NCBI RefSeq assembly: GCF_001623875.1
Contig: NZ_LWAE01000010.1
Coordinates: forward strand, 1-64,000
Direction: 5' to 3'
DNA from: Clostridium magnum DSM 2767
Lineage (GTDB): Bacteria > Bacillota > Clostridia > Clostridiales > Clostridiaceae
DNA length: 64,000 bases
Shown: piece by piece, positions 15,938 to 25,500 of the stretch
Position numbering within the stretch: position 1 is the stretch's first letter
Layout of the letters: the number at the start of each line of letters is the position of its first letter
The notes under the pieces: model-generated
The model's database searches: none
Seen by the model: only the letters and a program-made list of their open reading frames with translations
What the model was told of the DNA's origin: nothing
Translations under genes and position numbers: made by a program

Positions 15938-16543
15938 TTAAATACTTTGTATATTAATATCGTATTCCATCCTTTTAGCTGTAATATTAGCTATTTCCTC
16001 ACCTAGAAGTTTCTTAATAATATAAAATGACATATTAATTCCAGCAGATATGCCACCTGAAGTAATGATAGGAGATTCATCAATGAACTTAATGTTACGT
16101 TGAACTTTAACTCTAGTATATTCCCTTTCTAACCTATCAATGTCCATCCAGTGTGTTGTAGCTTGTTTTCCATCTAATAAACCAGCTTCAGCCAATAAAA
16201 ATGCACCAGTACATACAGAGGCCATTATATCTACATTATTCATATTATTCTTAATCCAGTTTATAATCTTAGGATTATGAATTTCAATTTCTTCTGCTCC
16301 ATATCCTCCAGGTATAATTAAAATATCAAACTGTGGAGCATCACAGAAATCATAATCAGGCTGAATTTTCAATCCATTACGAGCCTTTATTAATTCCTTT
16401 GTTTCAGCAACTGTATGCACTTTGAACGGTTTTTCGTTACATTCGGTATATGTAGTAATTGAAAATACCTCAAATGGACCAGTAAAATCTAATACCTCAA
16501 TTTCATTAAAAAGTAAAATACCAACATTTTTTTGTTTTAACAT
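15938..16543 (-). CDS. DJ-1/PfpI-family protein (isonitrile hydratase-like)
   Basis: About 202 aa from MLKQKNVGILLF (ATG 16543, GGGGGG upstream); the frame is open to 16558. It is a class I glutamine amidotransferase-like fold with nucleophile Cys in ASVCTGAFLLAEAGLL (near residue 103), a Glu in the N-terminal EVLDFTGPFEVFS segment, and TTHW near 123. This pattern fits the InhA/isonitrile hydratase-like and AraC-regulator N-domain group. Substrate unknown. Monocistronic, flanked by large gene-free stretches. It could be core-genome material inside the accessory region. Confidence 0.85.
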   Translation of the reverse strand: MLKQKNVGILLFNEIEVLDFTGPFEVFSITTYTECNEKPFKVHTVAETKELIKARNGLKIQPDYDFCDAPQFDILIIPGGYGAEEIEIHNPKIINWIKNNMNNVDIMASVCTGAFLLAEAGLLDGKQATTHWMDIDRLEREYTRVKVQRNIKFIDESPIITSGGISAGINMSFYIIKKLLGEEIANITAKRMEYDINIQSI

Positions 16544-16558
16544 TTTTATACCCCCCAA

Positions 16559-17040
16559 TGTCTTTTAATTTAATTATAGTATCATATTGATTCGCAAAAT
16601 TAAAACTGCGATTTAATCAATGCCAAAATCATACCATAACTTACATATATTTTCATTACTTTATAAAAAACATAGGTATTTTTAACACTGTATTATTCCA
16701 TTCTCAAAGACCAGCGTTCGTATTTCAATTTACAGCATTTATGCTGTATTCTATTCACTATTTGTCTCAAAACTAGGGAATATCATCTGCTCTAAGCTGA
16801 AGTATAAATTACAACTGTGAAATAAATACTTTACAAAATAACTGTTTCATACTACCCCATACAGTTGTATTTTATACATAAGATTTAGACCAAAATATGG
16901 ACTGCCGAAAGTTGCATCTTCAACTTGCCGAAAACAGACTTAAGTTGTTACAGTAATACCCTATTATTATATATTTTAGATATACAATTCCTCTTAGTAA
17001 TTCCTTAAACGGTTATTAGGCTTATTGATGGAATAACAAA
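16559..17040. other. Gene-free stretch upstream of structured RNA copy 2
   Basis: About 480 bp. A TACAGCAT-tt-ATGCTGTA hairpin lies at about 16731-16748. TGCCGAAA occurs twice near 16905-16935. The promoter for the structured RNA copy 2 is expected here, but I cannot point to a convincing -35/-10 pair. Confidence 0.5.
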
Positions 17041-17880
17041 GAAGCTACGGACTAGCTTTAACTCTTCGTTACCTCAGAATAAAAGCTGTTCCATAGGCAT
17101 TAAATATAATGGGCTGCTCCGCCCCAAACCCAGGAATCGATGCTCTGGGGTCTTATAATAGGCTCCCCCTGGTAGCAAGGAAACTTTAGACTAGCTATTA
17201 TTTTTCTCTCCACTCGCTGCTGCTTAGCAAGCCTTAGGTATTCCTTTAGGGTCAAAAGCTGCACTCATTACGTTCAAAACAATAGCTAGTCCAAAGTGAA
17301 AAGATAAGCTTAAACGAAAATTTTCTAAGTTACTCAATAATCTCCCTGTATTTTATATGGTGATGATTCTTATATTACTATTTCCTAGATCTATACTAAA
17401 GGATTTTTATACCAACCTTCTATTCAATAACATCTTATATATTCTAAAATCCGTATTCTTCTGTTTATCTAATTGTTTTTTATACTTTAAATATAAGTTT
17501 ATAAGCTAAACTTTAATTTCTATGTCACTGCTATAAGTATTAATGTTACTAATTCTTATTTATTTTTTTATGTTTATAAATTAAGTTTCATTTGTGCTCC
17601 AGATCCAGCACTTTTTAATCCTCGTCGGTTTATCCTAATAAGATTATAAATCCAAAATAATTAGCAAACCTCCTGCGGATAAAGTGCTTCTGTAATAAAG
17701 CCCAAAAACACTGCTGGTAGTAAATGAGCTGCTTGGGTATTCCTCTTGGGTCCTTCTACGCTCAAAGTTTTTATCAAAACGTAAGTTCTATCCCACGCAC
17801 ACCGCAACCCCAGGGGAGTCCACTTTGTACTGGCCCTTATCAGTGCTAGTACAAAGCTGCTGGAAAGTAGCAAATAAGCC
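17041..17880 (+). ncRNA. Large structured RNA candidate, copy 2 (about 840 nt)
   Basis: Three parts are seen. The 5' domain (17041-17345) is shared with copies 1 and 3. The AT-rich middle (about 17346-17580) is not conserved. The 3' domain (about 17590-17880) is shared with copy 3. Helices: 17045-17059 with 17082-17096; 17183-17199 with 17281-17297 (one mismatch in 17); and terminal hairpin CTTTGTACT (17823) / AGTACAAAG (17848). The block TCCTGCGGATAAAGTGCTTC (17671) and the next nine bases match copy 3 at 27 of 29. GC is clearly above that of the surroundings and no long ORF exists. It could be a GOLLD/ROOL-like large RNA or a new class; orientation is inferred. Confidence 0.65.
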
Positions 17881-17981
17881 TTAAGTAAAAATTTACTGCT
17901 TTAGCATCTTCCGGGAATTATGAAAGGCTCCAAGAAGAAACTTAGTAAGTCATTTTTCACCATTTGCTTCTAACTAAAAAA

Positions 17982-18028
17982 GTTCTTGAGTAATAATAGA
18001 TTTAGTCTTTCTATTATTACTCAAGAAC
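17982..18028 (-). terminator. Terminator overlapping the ribbon-helix-helix stop codon
   Basis: Perfect 19-bp stem (arms 17982-18000 and 18010-18028) with a nine-base loop; on the minus strand it is followed by CTTTTTTAGTT. The stop codon of the 52-aa gene lies inside the upstream arm. Confidence 0.85.
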
Positions 18029-18175
18029 CTCTAATGCCTTCAATCTAAAATACTCTGCTAAACTATATCCCTTATCATATATGGCCTTTTCTACCTTTAT
18101 GTATGTTTCAAGATCCATATCAAAATGTATCTGCTTCATTTCTTTTTTTGCCTTCTTAGGTTTATCTTTTCGCAT
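18017..18175 (-). CDS. 52-aa ribbon-helix-helix-like DNA-binding protein
   Basis: ATG 18175 with GGAGGTAATATTCT upstream. A Lys-rich N-terminus is followed by QIHFDMDLETYIKVEKAIYD then KGYSLAEYFRLKALEVLE, the beta-strand plus two-helix plan of Arc/CopG regulators. It probably binds DNA as a dimer, acting as a repressor or small plasmid-type copy/antitoxin protein. It is 73 bp downstream of the 102-aa gene on the same strand, so both may share one transcript. Confidence 0.65.
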   Translation of the reverse strand: MRKDKPKKAKKEMKQIHFDMDLETYIKVEKAIYDKGYSLAEYFRLKALEVLE

Positions 18176-18248
18176 AGAATATTACCTCCTTTTTTCTGTA
18201 TTCTTAACACAGTTACAAAATTTCATACATTTAAAATTACAGCAACTT

Positions 18249-18557
18249 TTAATATTGCTGTAATTTGTTCAATTCTCTATATCTCTTATACCTTTCTAAT
18301 ACACTATTAAAAGCTTCTTCTTTCAATAGCATTTTATATAATTGATAGGCTGTTACTTTTATTACTTTTCTTTCTCTTATAAGGTCCTGCACTGTTTCTT
18401 TATTGAACTCATTTCCGAACATAAAGTATAATCTCTGTTTCTTATTTGGGGGTACACACTTATAATTATTTTCACCTTTTTTACTTATAGCTAGAAATCC
18501 ATATTTTTTTACCACCTTTAAATCATAATTACTTAATATCTTTTCTGCATTATTCAT
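18249..18557 (-). CDS. Unknown 102-aa protein
   Basis: Not recognised. Basic and helical, with GFLAISKKGENNYKCVPPNK then YFMFGNEFNKETVQDLIRER and a C-terminal RYRELNKLQQY. Ribosome site AGGAGG lies a few bases before the ATG. It is upstream of the RHH-like gene and divergent from the 50-aa gene at 18724, with about 165 bp of control region between. Confidence 0.55.
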   Translation of the reverse strand: MNNAEKILSNYDLKVVKKYGFLAISKKGENNYKCVPPNKKQRLYFMFGNEFNKETVQDLIRERKVIKVTAYQLYKMLLKEEAFNSVLERYKRYRELNKLQQY

Positions 18558-18723
18558 CTTTAAGTACCTCCTTAATTTCTATTACCTTATGTTTATATTA
18601 TTTCCAAATGTAACAATTTTTATACATAAAAATGTAACAAGATATGTAAGATTTTTTGTATAGAAAAATGTAGCATATCAATACTATAAACATAGTAACA
18701 TCAACACTTTAGAAGGAAGTATC

Positions 18724-18876
18724 ATGTATAAAAAATTCACCTTTAAAGCCTGGTTAAGAGTATTTAAGAGCTTTGAAAATATAAGCCATTATAAGAGGTT
18801 TATAAAAAACAACCTTTTATGTGATAAATTTTATGTAATGCAGTACGAACAATATTTACTGGAGGAAGAAATCTAA
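18724..18876 (+). CDS. Small 50-aa basic protein
   Basis: ATG 18724 follows AGAAGGAAG. The peptide MYKKFTFKAWLRVFKSFENI then YVMQYEQYLLEEEI is amphipathic and Lys/Phe/Tyr-rich. No family is recognised. The good ribosome site and the divergent regulators nearby favour a real gene. It might be a small accessory protein of a vanished plasmid or phage operon. Confidence 0.45.
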   Translation: MYKKFTFKAWLRVFKSFENISHYKRFIKNNLLCDKFYVMQYEQYLLEEEI

Positions 18877-19436
18877 TGAATACTAGTGCTTAAATTTAAA
18901 AAGCCTTAGGCTATTATACTTTAAAAACTCATGTAAAAGCCTGATATCCTAGTAAACTCTTTAACTCCTCAGTTTTTATACTATAAAGACTATATAATTA
19001 AGAAACTGTTTCTTAATTTTTTTAATATGCCAAAATCACTTTTTATTGCTAGATAAATAAACATTAAATGGATAAATTATCCACAACATCTGAGGATAAC
19101 TTGTACATTTATCTCCTTTTCCCCCTAACAACAGAAGAAGGGCGTAATAAAAAAATTAGTTTCCTCTGTAGTTGTCAAGGGCAATAATTCGTTAAAAGCA
19201 AAGCGTTATCGAATTATTGCAGCTTGACAACGAACCCTTTGCGTAAACAAAATCCCCTTATACTACTAATCCATAATAGTATAAGGGGAAAAGGAACATT
19301 TACTATGATGACGTTGATTTAGAGTCTTGAGTTTCTGATAAAGAGATATTTTCCACTAATAATTTTAATTCTCATGAAGTTGCTATATATGTACTAAGAA
19401 AAGATAAACTACAAAGTTGTATTTGATAAATAAATC
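18877..19436. other. Gene-free stretch with two long hairpins
   Basis: About 560 bp. Contains a consensus DnaA-box-like TTATCCACA at 19077-19085, a long interrupted inverted repeat at 19171-19231, and a perfect 12-bp stem (CCCCTTATACTA 19254 / TAGTATAAGGGG 19277). No gene is supported. Confidence 0.55.
19171..19231. repeat. Long interrupted inverted repeat
   Basis: GTTGTCAAG-gg-CAATAATTCG (19171-19191) faces CGAATTATTG-cag-CTTGACAAC (19210-19231) across an 18-base loop: 19 paired bases with one small internal loop. It is not followed by a clean T tract. It may be an RNA hairpin or a protein or resolution site. Confidence 0.6.
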
Positions 19437-19907
19437 TTATTTTTTTAACTCAATTTCAACATCCTTAATTCCAGTTATATCTTTAACTACATCCTGTATT
19501 TCTGATAGCTGTTTACTTTTTAAATTTTTATTATATTCAATAATAATCCTAGCCTTATCATCAGATATTGTTGCAATTGCATCTTCATAACCCTTACTCT
19601 TCAAAATTGTTTCAATTTTAAACTCATAATTAGCAGCCAATGCTAGGTTAGTATATATACCTGCAGCTTTATCTCTATTTTCCTTGGAAACATTTTTATC
19701 ATCTATTAAATCTTTTAATCTCTTTAAAGTATTAGCAAGCATCTGATCTTTTTTAAGCTTTGTTTCAAGAAAAAATTCTGATGTTTGCTTATTTTTAATC
19801 TCATTAATTATTTTTGCTTGGTAAACTACTATTAAGCTTAAAATAAGAATTATACAACAAGAAATTATCAATAATACCTTAATTCTTAAGTTGAACTTCC
19901 ACTCCAT
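19437..19907 (-). CDS. SpoIIIAH-like membrane-anchored protein
   Basis: 156 aa. An N-terminal signal anchor at about 10-30 (VLLIISCCIILILSLIVVYQ) precedes an extracytoplasmic part with the SpoIIIAH pattern: ETKLKKDQMLANTLKRLKDL, a helix, then IETILKSKGYEDAIATIS and DIKDVEIELKK-like ends forming a ring-building-motif fold. In the spoIIIA operon SpoIIIAH forms the mother-cell ring of the feeding channel. Here it is alone in accessory DNA, without other spoIIIA genes. It may be a paralogue with another secretion-like role. Confidence 0.65.
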   Translation of the reverse strand: MEWKFNLRIKVLLIISCCIILILSLIVVYQAKIINEIKNKQTSEFFLETKLKKDQMLANTLKRLKDLIDDKNVSKENRDKAAGIYTNLALAANYEFKIETILKSKGYEDAIATISDDKARIIIEYNKNLKSKQLSEIQDVVKDITGIKDVEIELKK

Positions 19908-20031
19908 AAATGCACTCCAAAATGATTATTAATATACATAATGTTTATGCATAACAGTTGATAAGTAATACATGTTTTTCCCCCACAGTATATACTGCTG
20001 AAAGTTAGATTTAAAAATTACTATCTACACA

Positions 20032-20071
20032 AGTATTATAAAATAAATAGTACTATTTATTTTATAATACT
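20032..20071. repeat. Perfect 40-bp palindrome
   Basis: Arms AGTATTATAAAATAAATAGT (20032-20051) and its exact reverse complement (20052-20071), with no spacer. It lies about 80 bp beyond the 3' end of structured RNA copy 3 on the minus strand. It may be its terminator or a cruciform site. Confidence 0.85.
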
Positions 20072-20149
20072 CCTCTATTCTTTACAGATACTTATGCCAC
20101 ACTCTCCTTATGAAAGTATACAGTAACTATTACCATAAGATAAAAACTT

Positions 20150-21150
20150 AGCAGCTTTGTCTAAGCCCTGTTAAGTGCTTGGACAAAGTGGACTCCCCTG
20201 GGGCTGTCCACCCTTTAGGGCTGCGTCGGGCGTAAACTAAAGCTTCTACTTGCTATTTTTTATATCCGTGCATAAGGAGGCTCCAGGGAACTTCTTTAAA
20301 AATCCTCTATAATTAGACTAGGCTGGACAAGTCTTGCTACGTGCCTATCTGGACATGACCTTAACGGCTTGTACAGGAAGATAAATGTAGGGAGCTTGTC
20401 CAGCCCAGGCGCGGTGCGGAACATTAAGTTTTAATTTCATACGAATTAATTTCGTAGATTTGACCCTATAGGAATACCCTAGAATGACCTCAGAGGAATG
20501 CTTAAACCTTGCTAGGCTTTAGCCTTTTTATGAGTTTACTACAGAAGCATTTTATCCGCAGGAAGCCTGCTGCTTTTTTAAATTTAATAGCTTTCTTAAA
20601 CAGGCTGACGAAGACTAAAAAATGCTGGACTTGAGGCTGAAATAAAAGTTGATCTTATTCCCAGATGATGTATTAATAACTACTATAAGTGTAGTAGAAT
20701 CATCTACGTAATCTATACTGCATGCAACTCATATATAGTATTTATAGAGTTGTATAAAATTATTATAAATTCTTTCATCTTTAGGCATAGGTGATGCAGC
20801 AAATACTCCTTCACTCTTTAAAAGTATAAAAGCTGTATCATGTTTTGACCCCTGAGGAATACCTCAGTGAGGTTGGGGTGCTCCCCATTATTTTTTTGCT
20901 TTGGACAAGCATATTATGGCTGACTTAAAATTGTATTATGAAACTATTTGGGCATTAGTAAAAACTTATAAACACCTCAAAACCTCCTGCCATTATATGC
21001 ATGTATAAAGCTTCCTTCGACTGTAAAGGAGCTATTATTAAGACCCGCAGAGAACCGCTGCCTGGCTTGGGCGGAGCATCCATTATAAATCAATGCCAAT
21101 GGACCAGATTTTCTTCTGAGTAGGCGAAGAGGAAAATCTAGTCCATTGCT
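20150..21150 (-). ncRNA. Large structured RNA candidate, copy 3 (about 1.0 kb)
   Basis: Reverse-oriented homologue of 17041-17880. The 5' helix (21131-21147 with 21096-21112) has 17 pairs, one a G-U when read on the minus strand; copy 2 has different bases there but still pairs (AGATTTTC/GAAAATCT against AGCTTT/AAAGCT). The terminal hairpin CTTTGTCTAAGC (20155) / GCTTGGACAAAG (20177) shows an A-U to C-G change against copy 2. GACCCTATAGGAATACC (about 20461) and GACCCCTGAGGAATACC (about 20866) repeat the conserved small hairpin. It carries about 200 extra bases in the 3' domain, including an 11-bp helix GGCTGGACAAG / CTTGTCCAGCC. Confidence 0.65.
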
Positions 21151-21215
21151 TCATTGGATATATTGCTGGTATCAATCGTTGTCAAAAGCTACTTGTGATC
21201 CTAAACCATATTTTT

Positions 21216-22517
21216 TTATGCCTTAATATTCTTTAAGGTACTTATTGTTTTAGTTATATATTTTCCATCTAATACTTTAATATCATAATAAGATGTTTCT
21301 ATTTGAAAACTATCATCAAATTGGATTATCGTATTATGAAATCTCTCTTTATACTCAATAATTTTTATATCTTTTATTTCTGGGAATGTCTTCTCCGCGG
21401 TGCTCTTGGATTTTTTTATATCTCGTTCAAAATTATAATAAATACATACTTTTGTTCCTTTTTTTATTGATTTACATATTGGCAACATATACTCATCATT
21501 AAATATTACATCACCTAATCTTCCAGTGCATACTTTCACTTCTTTTACATCCTTAACCAAATCATCAATAATAAGTTCTAATTCGTTGTCAAGTAATGCC
21601 CGTTCTATTCTATATATCTTATAAAATTCATCAATAATTTTCTGTCGTTCATCTTTATTTACTTTATTAAATTTATTAACTAACTCTCTGATATATTCAT
21701 TATTATAATTACCAAGCTCTCGAAGTTCATCATCTAGTAATATTTTATTTGTGTTTTTATTTCTAAATATATATTTAAACTTTTTACCTCTTATTATTTG
21801 CTCCAATATATCACTCTGTATTTGATTGACAATACTATGCTTACTAGAACTTATCTCTATTTCTTCTCCTGATTTACTTTTAAATATACCACTTTTTATA
21901 TTTAAGTAGTGAATTTTATCTTCTTCTATACTTTCTATCTTGTACAATTGGGCTTGTGATAAATTAGATGCACCATATATTTTTTGTTGCTCATTAAATA
22001 TATCTCTTATATCAGTGAATCTCTTATTAATATATTCTTTATCAACTTTTATTTTAGCATCCAATACATTGTCTGATTTTCCGTATTTATCTACCTGATT
22101 ATTAAATTTGTCAGTATACATTTCACCATTTAACAAATTTATGTATACAGGTGAAATATTTTCTGGCTCAAGCCTAATCTCTTTAAGGTTTTTTAATACT
22201 TCTTTACCCATAGTCGTTAATATACAGTTACCTGATGTTACTATTATTAAATCTTTTACGTATAGCATTCCTATTGTAATGTTGACCACATCTTCTTCTA
22301 ATCCCATTATTTCAGCAATATCACAAACAGTCGTTATATCGTTATCTATTAGTTTCATTATTATTTCTTCAGCTAGCTGCAAACCAACTTCTTTTCTTTT
22401 TATTGCATTAACATTTAAACATAATATAGGTATACTAATTTCAATGTTTGTAATATAACTATACCCTTTATTTTCTTTTGGAATTCTATTAGTTAGCTTC
22501 TTTAAATATTCTTCCAT
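21216..22517 (-). CDS. PLD-like partner of the kinase-helicase (MkoB-like)
   Basis: 433 aa. Residues about 30-110 contain a winged-helix-like part (MKLIDNDITTVCDIAEIMGL). The C-terminal part (about 340-425) looks like a phospholipase D/nuclease half: VCTGRLGDVIF, IKKGTKVCIYYNF, then FHNTIIQFDDSFQI near 392. That last motif has His and Asp of H-x-K-x4-D but Thr in place of Lys. It overlaps the kinase-helicase gene by 29 bp. Pairing of a COG1112-type helicase with a PLD protein is the recalled signature of the Mokosh anti-phage system. Confidence 0.55.
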   Translation of the reverse strand: MEEYLKKLTNRIPKENKGYSYITNIEISIPILCLNVNAIKRKEVGLQLAEEIIMKLIDNDITTVCDIAEIMGLEEDVVNITIGMLYVKDLIIVTSGNCILTTMGKEVLKNLKEIRLEPENISPVYINLLNGEMYTDKFNNQVDKYGKSDNVLDAKIKVDKEYINKRFTDIRDIFNEQQKIYGASNLSQAQLYKIESIEEDKIHYLNIKSGIFKSKSGEEIEISSSKHSIVNQIQSDILEQIIRGKKFKYIFRNKNTNKILLDDELRELGNYNNEYIRELVNKFNKVNKDERQKIIDEFYKIYRIERALLDNELELIIDDLVKDVKEVKVCTGRLGDVIFNDEYMLPICKSIKKGTKVCIYYNFERDIKKSKSTAEKTFPEIKDIKIIEYKERFHNTIIQFDDSFQIETSYYDIKVLDGKYITKTISTLKNIKA

Positions 22518-25500
22518 TGATTTTCTCCTTTGAACAGTCTACTATTAAACATTTTTCACTATTTTCTTTTATATACAAAACTACTTCCGGAAATCTTTCC
22601 CTGTCAGTGCCCCATACGCTAAACATATTCATATTCCCTACTATTATTAAAAGCTTTTTAGCTCTCGAGAATGCAACATTTATTCTCTCTGCTTCTTTCT
22701 GGAAACCAATACTAGTATTTTTATCACTACTTCTTACAGTTGAATAAATTATTATGTCTTTTTCTCTGCCTTGAAAAGCATCAACAGTATTAACATCTAT
22801 TTTGTTATCTAAATTATAGTTACTAATCTCTTTTGATATCAATGCCTTTTGCGCTGAATATCCTGTTATTATACCAATGTCATTACCCTCATTAGATATT
22901 AACTCAGAATACTTTCTTATAAAATCCTTAATTATTTCAACTTCACAACTATTATAATATGAATTTCCAGGAGTCTTCTTATGCTGCTTTTTTTTTCCAC
23001 ATCCAGAAGTATCATACCAAATTATTGAATATTCTTTTAATTCATCAATCGGATGTTGCTTTTCTGCTTCTGATACACCTGAATCTATTGTGTCTTCATA
23101 AAATACATGACTGATTAAATTTCCAATATTAGGATGCATTCTGTATTGGGTTCCTAACTTCTGCTTATGTGTTTCAGGTAATCCTAAAGGTTTAAATAGC
23201 GTAGTAAATAAGCTTGTCTTTAACTCTTTTAATGTTTCTTCATCTACCCACTCAATTCCATTATCATTTACATAAGGCGGTAATTGCATATGATCCCCGA
23301 CCAGTAGAATTTTTTTTGCCTTTATTATTGATACTAGCAGTTCAGGAGTAGTTGCTTTTGCAGCTTCATCAACAATAACATAATCAAATAACATTTCCTT
23401 AATGTTTTGATTTGATGAAAATCCAACGCATGTCCCAGCAACAACTACTGCACTATTTATTATTTGACACTCTATATCATCACTTGAATTAATTCTCTCT
23501 AGCCATTCCTTTTGAATCTCAATAATTTTCATATTCTTTTCATCATTTTTGTTTATCTCATTAAATCTTTTTGAATATTCACTACATTTCTCTTTTATTC
23601 GTTCAATAAATTTTTCCTTCAGAACACTAATTGTAAATTCATCCTTTATTCTATCTGATATATTTTTTTCGTTTCCAACTCTAAAAATTTTAATATCTAA
23701 ATTTTCTTTTAACAATCCTTCTAAAATGTTATCAACTGCTGTATGTGATTGGGAAACCACTAAAATTTTAGGAAGATTCATGAATCTTTTACCTTCTTGT
23801 AGTATTTGAAATATAATTTCATTTATCACAGTAGTTTTTCCTGTACCTGGCGGGCCCTGTATCAAAGCTATACTTTCAGATGATAGAAATTTTCTTACCG
23901 AACTTTTTTGGTATTCATTAATTAGCTTACTTCTAAATTTAACCTCTTTTAAATTACCAATCAACTTAGGTTTTGTATAATCTAAAATTATATCCTTTAA
24001 ATTTTTTGACTCATAATTATCATCCCTTAATTGATTTATTGCAGTTATTTGTTTTTTGTAAGCTTTTATTTTATATGTATAATCATCCTTTAGGTTTAAC
24101 CCCATATCTAATAATCTCTTAATTCTACCTTTAGATTCTTTCTCATCTATGTTTATAATAATATATGTGTCACCGTCAATATATTCAGTTCCTTCAAAGC
24201 TTCCTATTCTAGTTATAGCTTGCTTTCCAGCTTCTATATGCTCAATTATAAATTTAGTATCATCTTTTAAATCATCTACATCTCTATTTAAAAAGTCATT
24301 TACTTTTAATATTATTTTTTTATTTTCAATTTTATATTCTTTGTATGAAAATTCAACACCTTTGCATTTCTCATGATCTATACTGTCACACAGGTAATTT
24401 TTCCACAATTTAAAATAATTAAAAAATACATTGTCTTTTTCTGTTTTTGAATTATAAATATCTTTTTGATTATTTAGCATTACATCTAATTTTCTATTTG
24501 AGTTGTTTTCAATTTTACTGCTATTAAATATTAGTTTTCCCTCGATTCTCAGTGCTTTCTTTTTAAATCTAATTTTCTGATCTTCCATTGGATTATATAT
24601 CTCATAAATATAGAAAATATTGTTCTCTAATATGCATTTCATTATATATTCCTCACCTAAAAACTCATATTCACCATTGTCTTTTATAAATCCATAGGAG
24701 CTCTTGAAATCTTTAGGTAAAACTGCTCTCGTAAACTCATTTATATTAATAGAATTTTTTATTATCATTTTCATTTTTGCATTACTAAAAACTTTACTAT
24801 CAATATAAAAATAGTATTTATATTGATTAATGTTTACATTTTTAATTGTTTCTTCTAGCTCTTTTTTTATTTTTTCCAGATTACTCTCTCTTTTTTCTGG
24901 AAGCTCCTTCAACATTCTCTTTAATATTTCTTTTAAGTCTTCCCGTAACTCAGAATTATCTATTGTTTCTTCAAATTGAGCTGGTTGCGGCGGTTTTTGT
25001 CCTGTAAATAAATTATATATCACTGCCCCAATTGAATATATGTCACTTAGTTCAGACGCATCTGATCTCAATGCTACCTCTGGTGCACAATACTCTTTTG
25101 ATTTCATGTCTTGAACAGTTCCCTCATCAATACACGATTTAATTTTGCTTATTCCAAAGTCAATTACTTTTACATTAGTTCCTTCAATCATTATATTACT
25201 TGGTTTTATATCTCTATGAATAATGCTATTTATGTGTGCATTATTTATTGCCTCTATTATTCCGATACTTATTTTATATCTGTCTGTTCCTTCAATATCA
25301 CTAAGTTGAATCTTATCTAAGCTTTTACCATTAATTTTTTCTAATAATAATATTCCATATCGCTTGTTATCTTTTCTGTTTATTCCCATTTCATTGTGAT
25401 GTAAAGTAACTATATTATCATATTTGTTTAAAACCTTTAATGCATTTAATTCCCTATTAAATATTGTATTTTTTAACGAATCATCTATTGGACCAACTAT

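Noticed and set aside
17661..17873. A 70-codon open frame on the minus strand
   Set aside because: It lies within the 3' domain of the structured RNA copy 2, antisense to it; the peptide shows no protein-like pattern and no ribosome site.
17041..17880. Possible group I or group II intron
   Set aside because: No domain V-like or conserved group I core could be found, and no intron-encoded protein is present in either copy.
19077..19085. Chromosomal or plasmid origin at a DnaA-box match
   Set aside because: Only one consensus box is present, with no rep gene or box cluster beside it.
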